From Flabesymbios commensalis (taxonomy: Eukaryota > Annelida > Polychaeta > Terebellida > Flabelligeridae), in contig OZ024902.1 of assembly GCA_964017125.1 (NCBI GenBank), positions 59,073,346 to 59,137,345 of the forward strand: a stretch of DNA of 64,000 nt. Reading direction: 5' to 3'. The notes beneath the pieces are model-generated. The model made no database searches and was not told where the DNA came from. It was given only the letters and a program-made list of their open reading frames with translations. The position numbers and the translations under genes are program-made. Positions 21,900 through 33,021 of the stretch are shown one piece after another; the stretch's first letter is position 1, and each line of letters opens with the position of its first letter.

Positions 21900-23330
21900 A
21901 CGAAACAAAATAAAAATATTATAAAAAGCATTGTATTGTATTTTTGCATTCATGAACTTTTGTCTCTGTGATGATACCAGTCTAAGATTACCAGTCAATG
22001 TAGGATGCCTTTTGAATCAGGTTTAAATCTTATTTGAAAGTGAGAGATTTTCTGGGCAGTTCATGTAGTTTTCTGTGATTTATATATACTTAGGGGTTAA
22101 ATTGGTTACTATGGCAACCATTGTTTTAGTTTTAGCAACCAAGTTTTATTGGCCCTCTGTAGGTAGTAGTTTTGAGTGGCCATCTGTAATAACTCTGCAT
22201 GGTGTTTACCCCAACCTTGGGATTATAGTTTTTGGCCATCCCTATATCTGATTTTAAGTGAAAAAGGTCTATTTATATGTTCACAATGCATGTTTGACAG
22301 TGTTTTATTTACCATTTCTGATTAAAATGTAATGCAGAGTTATGTAAGTTGCATGACCTTTTGACCCTTGTCAATACCTTTATTGTCACTGTGGTGCTTT
22401 ACTATTAATCCAAGACTAATACTGATCCCATGTAGGATGCCTTTTGAATTATGTTTGTGTAATTTTGTTGGCGAATGAGAGCTTTTCTTTAGAATGCATG
22501 TACATTTCAAAGAATTATATGTATTTGGGATAAAATTGGTTACCATGGCAACCATTGTGAAGGGTTATTGACCCTCTGTAATAATTTGAGAGGTGTTCAC
22601 CCCAACCTTGTGAACAATTTTTGGTCATTCCTATATCTAATTTCAACTGAGCAATGTCTATTTCAATGTGTACAATTGCATGTTTGGCAGTGATTTATGT
22701 ACCATTTCCTATTGAAATGTGGTACCATGTACTAGAGTTTTGCATGACCTTTTGACTTTTTCTTTACCAATAATGTCTATGTGATCTTTTTTCATCAGTC
22801 TAAGGCAAACACTAATCCCATTTAGGCTGCATTTTGAATCATGTTGGTATAGTTTATCAGCTCGTGGTGACTTTTTGTACTTTTTATGTATATACCAGTG
22901 TATTTTATGCATTTGGGTGATTATAATTGGGTCAATTATAATTATTATTGGTGTTCACCCAAACCTTGTGACCACTTTTAGGTCATTCCTATATCTGATT
23001 TCAAGTGAGAAAAGTCGAGTGAAAAGTCAAGTGAGAGACATCAAGATTGCATGTTTAGCAGCAATTTATGTACCATTTCCAATAATGAATATGGTGTCAA
23101 GTACTCAAGTTTTATGACTTTTTGACCCCCCCCCCCTCCCTACTTCAATAGCATTATAAGATGCTTCACTATGTGTCTTGAGACCCGTATTTTTGCGTGT
23201 GGGATAAACTGGAATCATAAATATCATGCATATTGTGTGTTTTTGTATGTTTCTGGGTATTGTATGTACTTATGATAAAATTGGTTGCCATGGCAACCAT
23301 CCTGGAAGGTGATGTCCTTCAGGCAAATTA
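21900..23330. repeat. Tandem repeat of about 430 bp carrying RFX X-box-like palindromes
   Basis: Three degenerate units share TAAAATTGGTTACCATGGCA, then ACCATTGTGAAGG, GTGTTCACCCCAACCTTG, GGTCATTCCTATATCTGATTT, a GCATGTTTGGCAGTG segment, TTATGTACCATTTCC and GCATGACCTTTTGAC. The word GTTRCCATGGCAAC appears near 22105 (as GTTACTATGGCAAC), 22540, 23283 and 23483. It matches the known palindromic RFX-binding X-box (family knowledge). Reading frames here are not gene-like. Confidence 0.7.
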
Positions 23331-23700
23331 TATGGGTTGGCCCCAGTGATGTGTGGACCTAGACATGTAGTTTTATATTTTCTAACCCTAGTTAGGACTA
23401 TAACTGCCGAATTTCTTTGAATTAGAATCACCAGAACAGGCAAAAAATATATTTTCTTCATATTCTAGAGTTGAGGGTGGTTCCGTTGCCATGGCAACCA
23501 AATACGGACTAGAAGGTGGCATACGGAAGTTTGTGCCCTACCTTTCCCTAATAAATATATAAACTTCCTAATCTCCTCGGATGATTTGTAATTTATGGTG
23601 AAATATTGCTTTTCTGTTTAGGCCTAAAATGACAAAAATGACAAAAAAAGTCAAGAGTCAAAACGAGTTTATGAAATGTGCTAGCATGTACTGCATCTTT

Positions 23701-24708
23701 GTTAATACATAGTTTAATATCTATAGATAGATAGATATTTTTTTTTGAACAAAGTAATATATGTATGTTATAAACATTGTAATCAAGAGCAGTATTGTAA
23801 TCAGAGCAGTATTGTATAATTTGCAGTTCTCAGGTATAATGCGAAGTACGTGCCCTATTGAATGACCCGAAATGTCTAAAATATGACTTTATACAATGTG
23901 TTCTACTCCCCCCGTGCTGTAATACAGTACCGGATAGTAATAATGACCCGCTTCCTGAATTTACCGGGCAGTTATAACCTACTGGGCAGTTTTTACTCCA
24001 CGTTAGGTTAGACAATACTGTTCTGTCACCTGGTGATATCTAATACATAGTTAGCATATCGAACACCACGGCCTGGTATCTGGATATAGCGTGTGCCCAA
24101 TGTTTTTACCATTAGCGGTAAAACGGTTTCCGTTTCTTAGACCCCAACTACCGCGTTGTAATTTATTTCAGGTCCGTATCTTTAAAACTCTGGATGCGCA
24201 CTCAAGTAGAAGATCGGTAACTTCGCTTAAAAAAATACGACGCCGCGAGCGAAATGCGTCACTTTTGCGAGCGCGATATCTCTGCCATATAACCATCAAT
24301 CTTGCTGAAATGTGACGTCATCGTAATAGCACAAATTGCGAAGGAGCTCAATTTTTAGAGAAATCGAATCAGAAATGAGCGAGTAGTGGCCTAATAAACA
24401 TCGGCAAAGTAAGCGAAAAATCCCCCTGCATTGTCAAATCCCAAATGGACGAATTGTGATGTATCAAATTTGTTTGACTGTCCCAAATCGATTTGCTCTA
24501 ATAAATCATACAAAATATACAAATAAACTTTTTTTTTACTAATTGTACCAAACTAGATGATATAAAACATGTGAAGGTATTTATTGAAGTCAGAATCTCA
24601 AAATGGTAACATTATTCCAAAAATGGCAAAGTTGATCTACTCGTTAGATTCCTGGCACTGCCCTCTCAGTGCATTCCGCCTGATTTCGGGGTGTTGCGTC
24701 ACATATAT
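23701..24708 (-). repeat. Right arm of the giant inverted repeat
   Basis: Reverse complement of 15760-17103 without the SINE, about 1008 bases, with scattered substitutions and small indels. The pre-insertion site of the left-arm SINE is visible as GTCCGTATCTTTAAAACTCT. It carries no credible gene. Confidence 0.9.
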
Positions 24709-24771
24709 GCTACAAATTGGAGCACGTATAATACATTGTTTTTTTGTGATTTTGACTGGATAATATAATTC

Positions 24772-25770
24772 TAAAAGGGTTTTAATGATTGAACATCATC
24801 AAAGTGAAATGATCAGGCGACGAGAAGTCATTGAAAGGTGGTGGAGAGGCGTTAAAGAGCGACAGCAAGGCGATACAGGTCAATGAAGAGGCGTTAAAAG
24901 GCGACAGGGAGGAGTTAAAGGACAATGGGAGGCATTAAAGGGCAGCGATGAGACGCTAAAAGGCGACCCAGTTGCCATAAAGGGTGACGTGAATGGGTTA
25001 AATCTTAATGAAGAGGCGTTAAAGGGCAATGAGGAGGCATTAAAGGGCAATGAGGAGGCATTGAAGGGCAATAAGGAGGAGCTAAGCGCAACGAGGAGGC
25101 GCTAATGGGGGGTGAAGAAGAGGCGTTATTGTGCGACGGGATTTGCTAAAAGGTGGCGGCGGGACAGTAAAGGACTATGCACCAGCGTTAGAAGGTGACG
25201 AAGAATCGCTAAATAACGTTAACGGGCGATGGTGAGGCGTTAAAAGAAGATGGATAGGTGTTTAAGGCCGAGGAGAAGGCATTAAGACAACAGGGAATCA
25301 CTAAAGGGTGACGAAAAAACATTAAATAGCGACGGAGAAAGGTCAAAGGCCGATGGAAACGCGTTAAAGATGAAGAAGAAGAGTTAAAGGTCGATGGAGA
25401 TGCATTAAAGGGTGATAGAGATGCGTTAAATGACAATGGGAAGGCGGTAAATGCGACGAGGAGGTGCTAAAAGACGATCATAAAGCGTTAAATGGTGATG
25501 GCAAAGCATTAAAGTCGATGGGAAGGCGTTAAAGGGTGATGTATGGAATGCATTGAAGGGTGAGGAGAAGGCGTCAAGAGAAATGGAGAGGAGTACATGA
25601 CGATGGAGATGTGTTAGAGTGACGGAAAGGCTTTAAGTGGCGACGGAGTGGTACTAAACGATGACGGAAGCATTGAAGGACAATGGAGAGGCGCCGCATA
25701 TATGCGTACAATTACCCCGGTAAGGCGTTAAAATTTGATGGGGAGGCGTTAAATATTGATGGAGAGCTAA
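24772..25770. repeat. GGCGTTAAAGGGCGATGGA-type minisatellite, block A
   Basis: Degenerate units of about 18-24 bases (GAGGCATTAAAGGGCAATGA and variants) run for nearly 1 kb. The first 600 bases, starting TTTTAATGATTGAACATCAT, are repeated at 26884-27470. Many units have lengths divisible by three, which opens fortuitous frames on both strands. Confidence 0.85.
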
Positions 25771-26050
25771 CCGTTTGGACCTCCACGATGCATCATTTTG
25801 CATCTCTGAAGAATCACTTTATTTCGTACAACTGGGGGTTTTAGAACGAACATTTTCATGGAACTCTTTTGATAATAATGATATATTTTCCTGTATTTGC
25901 CAGCCACACAGATGACAATGATAAATTCAGGCTTGAAAGAGTTAAGCCGCTGGGAACTAGTCCCCAATATATTGGATATATTCGGGATTTGGGACTGTTC
26001 CCCCAGGACCAGTCCCAGATACATTCAGGATTAATTACATGAGCTAACTA
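25771..26050 (+). repeat. Dispersed repeat, relative at 52590-52800
   Basis: GCATCATTTTGCATCTCTGA, GGTTTTAGAACGAACATTTTC, ATGGAACTCTTTTGATAATAA and GATGACAATGATAAATTC occur in the same order at 52600-52775. Two inexact ATATTGGATATATTCGGG / GGGACTGTTCCCCCAGG-like inverted words follow. The repeat interrupts the minisatellite. No gene is seen. Confidence 0.6.
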
Positions 26051-26089
26051 TGAAGTTATCAATTAAACTGCAGCAATTTATTGTGGTAG

Positions 26090-26740
26090 TCAATGGCTGA
26101 CGTGGCAACGGAGAGGTGTTAAAGGGTAATGGAGATGTGTTCAGGGCGAAGAAGGGTCGTCAAAGGGCAACGGAAAGGCCTTTATTACAACGAAGAGGTG
26201 TTAAACTAAAAGTGCTTTCAGGGCGAAGAAGAGGCCTTTAAGGGCAATGAAAAAGCCTTCAATTGCATCGAAGAGGCATTAAACCAAAAGCCCTACGAAA
26301 ACACATAAAGGACAATGACAAAATTTGTTAAATTGCGACGGGAGTGTGTTTCCATCACCCTTCAATGCTTCTCCATCACCTTTTAATGCATTCCCATTGT
26401 CATTTAATGCTTCCTGGTAGCCTTTTAACGCCTCTCCTTAGCCCCTTAATGTCCCTCTGCCACCTTATAATACACCCAGACTCACTTTAACGCCTCATTG
26501 TCGCCCTTTAAAGCTTCCTCATTGCCCTTTAATATGCCGTCACCATTGCCCGTTATAGTGCCTTCTCATTATCAACACATTCTCGTGACCCTTTAACGCT
26601 TCCTCATCAACATTTGAAGTTTTCCGTCGCTCTCTAATGCCTTTCCATTGCCCTTTAATGCCTTCTTGTCACCTGATGTATTCACCATGAGCCTGTTTAA
26701 TCATTTAAACCCAACAGAATTAGATTATTCAATCAAAATC
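26090..26740. repeat. Same minisatellite, changing orientation
   Basis: From 26100 the units read GAGGTGTTAAAGGGTAATGG. From about 26345 they run on the opposite strand (CCCTTTAATGCCTTCTTGTC, CCTTTTAACGCCTCTCC). The array therefore contains an internal inversion point near 26340. Confidence 0.75.
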
Positions 26741-26883
26741 ACATCTAATTATACGTTCTCCAAAGTTTAGCATGTCAAAAATCATATTTGACCTTGAAAT
26801 TGACCTTTTGACCTTGATGATGACCTCAAATGAGCAAGATAATATAAGCAAGATATGAGCTGGATAATATAATTCTAATAGGG

Positions 26884-27475
26884 TTTTAATGATTGAACAT
26901 CATCAAAGTGAAATGATCAGGCGACGAGAAGTCATTAAAAGGTGGTGGAGAGGCGTTAAAGAGCGACAGCAAAGCGATACAGGTCGATGGAGAGGCGTTA
27001 AAAGGCGACAGGGAGGAGGTAAAGGACAATGGGAGGCGTTAAAGGGCAGCGATGAGACGCTAAAAGGCGACCCAGTGGCCGTAAAGGGTGACGTGAATGG
27101 GTTAAATCTTAATGAAGAGGCGTCAAAGGGCAATGAGGAGGCGTTAAAAGGCAATGAGGAGGCATTGAAGGGCAATAAGGAGGAGCTAAGCGCAATGAGG
27201 AGGCACTAAGGGGTGAAGAAGAGGCGTTATTGTGCGACGGGATTTGCTAAAAAGGTGGCGGCGGGACATTAAAGGACTAAGCACCAGCGTTAGAAGGTGA
27301 CGAAGAAGCGCTAAATAACATTAACGGGCGATGGTGAGGCGTTAAAAGAAGATGGATAGGTGTTTAAGGTCGAGGAGAAGGCATTAAAAACGACAGGGAA
27401 TCACTAAAGGGGACGAAGAAGCATTAAATAGCGACGGAGAAAGGTCAAAGGCCGATGGAAACGCGTATTCACCAT
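26884..27475. repeat. Minisatellite block B, direct duplicate of 24780-25365
   Basis: It begins TTTTAATGATTGAACATCAT and follows block A closely with few differences, then breaks off at CCGATGGAAACGCGTATTCACC, where it joins a second copy of the sequence also seen at 26680-26800. A 106-residue frame here (Glu/Gly/Lys-rich repeats) is not kept in block A and is not regarded as a gene. Confidence 0.85.
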
Positions 27476-27780
27476 GAGCCTGTTTAATCATTTAGACCCA
27501 ACAGAATTAGATTATTCAATCAAAATCACATCTAATTATACGTTTTCCAAAGTTTAGCATGTCAAAAATCATATTTGACCTTGAAATTGATCTTTTGAAC
27601 TTGATGATGACCTCAAATGAGCAGTATAATAGAAGAAATGGAAGATGACATTGAATCCCTAAAATAATACTATAAATGGATTTTTCAGTCAAAATCCCAT
27701 GAAAAAGAGGTATTACACATGTTCCTAGCGTTACATGTTGAAAATGATATTTCTTTTAGTTTCATGTTTGGGTGAATATA
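27476..27780 (-). repeat. AAGGTCA-family repeat, opposite strand
   Basis: CATGAGCCTGTTTAATCATT to GACCTCAAATGAGCA duplicates 26690-26835. The remainder (TTTTTCAGTCAAAATCCCAT, AAAGAGGTATTACACATGTT) is the reverse complement of the 14740-15757 array unit. Confidence 0.7.
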
Positions 27781-29425
27781 CAATTTAAGGGGTCTTGCAA
27801 TCTGTATTTAAAAAAAAATAAGTCGCTTCAAATTATATATACTAGGGTCAGATATTGAGGGTAGGGTCTATGTTATACACATTTAAAATATCAGAGCTTA
27901 ATCTCGAACACATTAAAAAAAAATATGTTTTTGTGAAGGACCGTAACGAATTATATATATATATTTGATCATTTTCAAATTTTAAAGATCATAAATTGCT
28001 TTGTATGATAGTTTAGTGATATTTTAGTATTTACAACACTTTTTGAAATAAAAATTGCTAAGACAGAACAGTGATTTTATTGTGAAATTATATAGTTGCT
28101 GAGTTGACATTATCGTTTCTGAGTTGACAAAGCACAATAATTGCACGTAAAAGTCATGTTTTAAGCGCATCTACGCGGTCTCTAAACACTTGAGCCCCAT
28201 TTTCTGACAAAAATTGGTTCATCATTATAAAGACAAAAAAGAAATGGGAACATAACAAGCCTAATTGGAAAATGTATTTCGAAGGCCATTGTACAATACA
28301 TACATGCCAATATATTGAGGGAAAATTTGATTTTGAATTTTAACTAAGTGTTATTTGTAGTTGTATTTATGTAAACAACTTCTAAAATACTCTCTTACTC
28401 TAATTCAATCAAAAGCAGCTTCTTTTTAACTGCTTTTTACATTGACGGAGTTAAAATTTCAGTTTGAATTACAATAAGGGGGAAAGAAAGCAGAATTCAG
28501 TAAACTCGGCAACGGTTTTGTTTTCAACTCAGAAACGTTTTTTCATTGTTGTAAAATGTCTACATAAGCGGATACTCACTCAGTCTAATTTAATGAAAAA
28601 CATATTTTTTAATTGCATTTTACATTTGTAGAGTTACGTTTTTGGTCTTAATCACATTAGTGAGACAGAAAGCAACGTTTCTGATAAACGTTGCTGAGTT
28701 GATCGAAATAATGATGTTGCTGAGTTGAATACGGACAACATAAAATATCATTGCCCACCGATGCGGTAGGGGGATGTCCATCATTATCAAGCACTTTGTT
28801 CAGTTTAACATGTTTTCAATGATTTTTTGCTAAATTATGAGCGTTTCTGATTTGACACAAAAATTGAATACGCTTCAGGGGTGATTGTTCTGGTTATAAA
28901 ATAGCAGTTCAGATTGAATGTTTACAAATATTTCACCTACCTCAAAATATTGGGAATTTGCAGCTGTCTCTGCATATAGTAATTGAATGGTATCGCACCA
29001 CAATTTGAGGAGTTTAGATAACACTGGCGTTGCTGAGTTTACCGGTTTGCGTGAGACAACTAAAAAGCCTTAGTAAATGTATCCTTGTCAACTTTTTATA
29101 TTGAGTTCATGTCTGTATATGAATAAATTTCGTTGAACATAACAATTGCGCTACAAAATAACTCGGGGTTGAGTTATTTCCAAGAGATCATCCATGTTAA
29201 ACAGTCTATGTTTCAGGTGTTAGATATTAGGAAACAGTGCATTTGTGTACAAATTCGTGTATTTTAGCACATTGCATGTCGAATAAAAACATATTCGTCA
29301 GAGATATTGTATTATTTTTTTTCTCAGTTTATCGTATTGCCCATAGGGCAATATTAAAAAAATTCGGACCCCCACAATACATAAATTCGCTCAGAATAGC
29401 CTTAAGACACTAAATGACCCTTAAA
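27781..29425. repeat. AT-rich DNA with scattered GTTGCTGAGTTGA words
   Basis: GTTGCTGAGTTGAC or close variants occur near 28093, 28121, 28688, 28714, 28846 and 29031, with complementary CAACTCAGAAACG near 28524. Spacing is irregular. No reading frame of note is present. The function is unknown; this could be an ancient repeat. Confidence 0.4.
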
Positions 29426-29429
29426 TTGT

Positions 29430-29800
29430 ATATTCACCCATTTAACCCAACTTTTAAGCCCACCTGTCATCATAGGCGTTGCTGAAATGGGCCTTCTTCA
29501 ATGTTTTGTCCACTGAAATAGGCTTAAAGGTTTGATCTTACCTGTTATCCTAGGGCTAGGCGTTGCTAAAAACGGCCTAAAGTTTCAAGTCCACCTGTTA
29601 TCATAGGCCTTGCTGAAATGGGCTTCAAGTTTTAAGCCTACCTGCTTTGCTACGCGATGCTGTACTGGGTTTAATGTTTTGGGCCCAATTAACGGTTTTG
29701 GGCCCATCCCGATGGTAATTTTCCATTCAGGTAGGTTTAAAGTTTGAGGCTCACCCAGGGCCCACCTGAATGAACAATTAACATTGAAATGGGCCTAAAA
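29430..29800. repeat. Degenerate tandem repeat with CACCTGTTATCATAGGCGTT units
   Basis: Four to five units of about 60-110 bases share CCCACCTGTTATCATAGGC, GTTGCTGAAATGGGC and TTTAAGCC. It is noncoding. Confidence 0.65.
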
Positions 29801-29849
29801 CCTAAGAGGAAGGTCATGAGACGCCACAAAAATGGTGGGCCTGAAACAG

Positions 29850-30080
29850 GATATTGCCAAGGATTGTGCTATGTAACTGGCTGTGCACAGTATATTTCAC
29901 TTTGTGAGACCATGGAAGTATTGTGCTATATAACTGGTTGTATAAATCTTGTGCACACTGTATATCACTTTGTGAGACTATGGGAGGATTGTGCTATATA
30001 ACTGGCTTTGTTCATCTTGTGCACAGTAATTTTCACGTTGTGAGACCATACGAAGAGAGTGTGCTATATATATCTGCCCT
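29850..30080. repeat. Tandem repeat of about 75 bp, three to four units
   Basis: Units read GATTGTGCTATATAACTGGC, TTGTGCACAGTATATTTCAC and TTTGTGAGACCATGGGAG. Two overlapping frames of 60-70 codons arise from the repeat and show no protein-family character. Confidence 0.75.
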
Positions 30081-30109
30081 GACTGTACCAGTACAGCTCA
30101 CATAGTCTA

Positions 30110-30511
30110 TATGAATAAACGTCTTTAACCGAAATATCCCTGCTTTTTGTCAACAGGTCCATTACACACTGCACCATTCAGGTACAGAAGACATAGGCCT
30201 ACACAACTTTACATACTGTAGGGGCCTACAATAATCAAGTTTGTCTACGCAAGATATGTAGAGTCTACAACCTTTCCAACTATACAGTACAAGTAGGCCT
30301 ATACAAGGCCTATTCTACACTGCTCACCCTAGACACTGCTCCTTCCCATGTTAAAATGTGCAGATGGCTGACGTCATATGTCCCCCGCTCTCAATTTCAA
30401 GTATTGTAGTAAGCTTGTGATTGGCCGGCTGTCTTGCTAAAAGTACCCTGATCGGCTGGCGAGAATATTATGGTGGCGGAGGGGTGGGTGTAGACAGACA
30501 CCTGTGTGGAG
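30110..30511. other. Intergenic DNA, no gene seen
   Basis: The stretch contains several GGCCTA words and no repeat family or frame that I can support. Confidence 0.4.
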
Positions 30512-30620
30512 CCCAGCAAACGCGAGCATTTGACCCAATGCTGTTTCAATATTGGCCCACCGCCAACGGCGCTGGACCATCATTGAAACAACATTGGGTC
30601 GAGTCTTCGTGTTTGCTGGG
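30512..30620. mobile_element. CCCAGCAAACGC palindromic MITE
   Basis: Ends are CCCAGCAAACGCGAGCATTT and TCTTCGTGTTTGCTGGG. The core TTGGCCCACCGCCAACGGCG leads into a near-complementary second half, including GTTTCAATATTGG versus CATCATTGAAAC. Confidence 0.8.
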
Positions 30621-30942
30621 AGAGCTGTCCGCATTTTGATACACGCGTACCGTCTGTGTCTGGTCGGAGCAGGCAGCACAGTGCTCTGTGTAGGCCTATT
30701 CAAGACATACACAACATTTACGCATTATACAATCCAAAGACTGATTTTAAACGTTTAACATATTCATTGCCATATTGTAAAGCGGATTTGTTGAGCCAAA
30801 TTAATTTTGAAGACATTATCAAATATTTTGCTGGAACGAAATGTAGGAAAAAAAACTTTTAACAGTTGCTTAAAATATACACCAGCTGTTTTTGTTTTCC
30901 CTTTTTCTTGTTTATTCTCTGGGTGTTTGATGCTCTCCGGGG

Positions 30943-31240
30943 CGGGGGGCCCTAGGGTAGTGGTTAGCACCGCTGCCTTTCACGCCAGAGTTCGGGGTTC
31001 GGTTCCCGGTCTCGGCAGTTTGAAAGAAACAAAATTGTTTCTTCCCCATCCACGTGTGAAAATCAGTATTGTGGGGAGCTTCCGTGACCGAGAGGTAGGG
31101 TGCTCGGCCTCAGACCGCCAGGGCTCGAATTTCGAATCCTGTGTCTGGAGGACAGTGTCATCTCAATCATCTCACCATCTCCATCTCCACCATTAGCCTA
31201 TATGTGCACAAAGGTGGCCTAAAGCCCGATTCTTTTCATT
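30943..31240 (+). mobile_element. Two-headed tRNA-derived SINE with 16-bp target duplication
   Basis: Head 1 is GGGCCCTAGGGTAGTGGTTA...CTTTCACGCC...GGTTCGGTTCCCGG (tRNA-Glu-like). The spacer GAAACAAAATTGTTTCTTCC CC follows, then head 2 (CCGTGACCGAGAGGTAGGG, GCTCGAATTTCGAATCC). The tail is AAAGCCCGATTCTTTTCATT. TTTGATGCTCTCCGGG lies at 30926-30941 and 31241-31256 as the target duplication. The plus-strand frame through it (30807-31196) is fortuitous. Confidence 0.92.
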
Positions 31241-31289
31241 TTTGATGCTCTCCGGGCCATTATAGCCGCGCCAGATAACTAGAAATTAA

Positions 31290-31842
31290 AGGGACCCCTT
31301 GGGATGAGACATTTTCAATGTTGTCAATTTTGAAAATTTCACTTATATGAAGCTATATAGCCTACTCATCTGAACTAAAAATACAAAAAAACAATTTTAA
31401 AGCAACGAAAATGAGTGAAATAGTTATATTTCCTGGTCGTATATTGCCATGTAAACAAAACAAGTCAGCAATATACAGCACTTCACACCACATATTCCCA
31501 CGTTTTGGCCGAGGAGATCAAAGCAATCGCCGCTAATTGGTGTCTGATTGGTGTCTTATAGTCAGGACATGAGGTGATACACCTGCAACACTGATTGTCT
31601 GCCCAACGCTGGGCCGACAGTATCACCATGTGGCCCAGTGCTGTAGGAACATTCAATCGTCCTTCAGCATGTGTTTAGATATACAAAAAGTTTGTTTGGG
31701 TTTCAAGCGGTTTCATAGAAATATTAATAAGAAATATTTTGAAAAATCTAAAAACTCTGAAAAAAATAAAATCATGATCTTGGGGATACACAACTTCACT
31801 ACAAAACTAAAAACGAAAATTGATGTCATCCAAGGGGCTGCT
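31290..31842 (+). mobile_element. TTAA-flanked MITE, copy 3 (single internal unit)
   Basis: Termini are AGGGACCCCTTGGGATGA and the complement of AGCAGCCCCTTGGATGA, with TTAA at 31286-31289 and 31843-31846. Only one 113-bp unit is present, which suggests the short form is ancestral. Confidence 0.85.
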
Positions 31843-31849
31843 TTAAGTA

Positions 31850-32165
31850 TAAAAATGTTTGGTCTCCGGTAGGGATCTATGTGCTTTGACAAAATTTTAA
31901 CTCGATCAAATTCTAACTGGCCATTATTAACTTAAATAATGCGTGATATCTGTGAAAAAAATGAATTTCGACCAAATTCAAAATTAACTTTAATCGTTGA
32001 AAATGTGGCGGTAATTAGACATGTTAAAATGATTTTGGACAAAGTTATTTCAAGTGCTGGATATGACTACGTAGCCCAAATGATTGAACTGTAGTTTATT
32101 ACATCGTATCACGATGCTTAGAATTATTTACTGTTGGCTCTGTAATAACCACTAATTATAACAGA
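31850..32165. other. AT-rich intergenic DNA, no gene seen
   Basis: No repeat boundary or reading frame of note lies between the two transposable elements. Confidence 0.45.
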
Positions 32166-32168
32166 GTA

Positions 32169-33018
32169 GGGGAGACCGGGGCACCATAGAAATCTAGGCA
32201 CCATGAATATCTGTCTTTTTGGCAAAGTATATTGTCCAATGTTGACAACGGAACCCTCTAGGAAATGTTTTTGAACTGTTCTTTTTCAGCAGAAGAATTG
32301 GTGGTGATACATCAAGGCATGTGTAAGCTATCGCGAAATATGTGTTTTTGCTGGTTAAAAGTAAATTTTTGGGATACACTAATTTTGTTATTACGTTAAA
32401 CACTCATTGGAACTAAGTTAACACAAGAATCACATAGTAACTGGTGAATATTGTGCTTTTTCAAGAACCATGGGTGATAATGGAAGATTCTACCTAAAGC
32501 CAGTTAAAGTTACACTTATAACAATTGTCATGATGGGGCACCATGGACGGGGTACAATAGACTTGCTACGGGGCACCATGGACGTGTCCATGGTGCGCCA
32601 TTATTGGCATTAATGTCCATGGTGACCCGTCCTCAAAGAATATATTTTTTTTTAAATTTCACTATCCTTAAAATGAAGATTTCTAAAATTAAATTTTTCT
32701 TTTTTTAATTTTTCATTCCACTATTAAAAATGTGTTGATTGACACAGGAAGTCCCTCCAACATACCTGTAGACATGTCCATTGTAGGCTACCCCACCCCC
32801 ATGTTCATGGTGCCCTGAGCTCGGGGCACCATGGACATTTGCCGGATTTTTTTAAAATTGATTTTTAAGTAACATCCAACATGAATAAAGGTATTGTATT
32901 CCAGTCAAACATTAGGATAGTTCAGCGTTACCTTTTGGTCGATAATACGTTAATGTGCTACAAATATATCTGAAGCTAACCTAAAATGAATATGTGTACA
33001 TGGTGCCCCGGTCTCCCC
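32169..33018. mobile_element. TA-flanked nonautonomous DNA transposon with internal GGGGCACCATGGAC repeats
   Basis: The two ends are perfect inverted repeats, GGGGAGACCGGGGCACCAT, and both are flanked by TA (32167-32168 and 33019-33020). Inside, GGGGCACCATGGAC or its complement recurs near 32195, 32535, 32573, 32588, 32618, 32805 and 32823. About 850 bp long, with no transposase frame. TA duplication fits the Tc1/mariner superfamily (established target rule); the class is an inference. Confidence 0.85.
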
Positions 33019-33021
33019 TAC

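Noticed and set aside
15760-24708. Capsid- or polymerase-bearing large DNA element suggested by the long inverted arms
   Set aside because: The interior contains only satellite and tandem repeats and shows no protein-coding trace of such elements.
26889-27209. 106-residue Glu/Lys/Gly-rich frame
   Set aside because: It is made of minisatellite units. The near-identical block at 24785 does not keep the frame open, and the opposite strand is equally open.
30807-31196. 129-codon plus-strand frame
   Set aside because: It runs through both tRNA-like heads of the SINE. Similar peptides (SNFESCVWRTVSSQSSHHP) appear wherever this SINE occurs.
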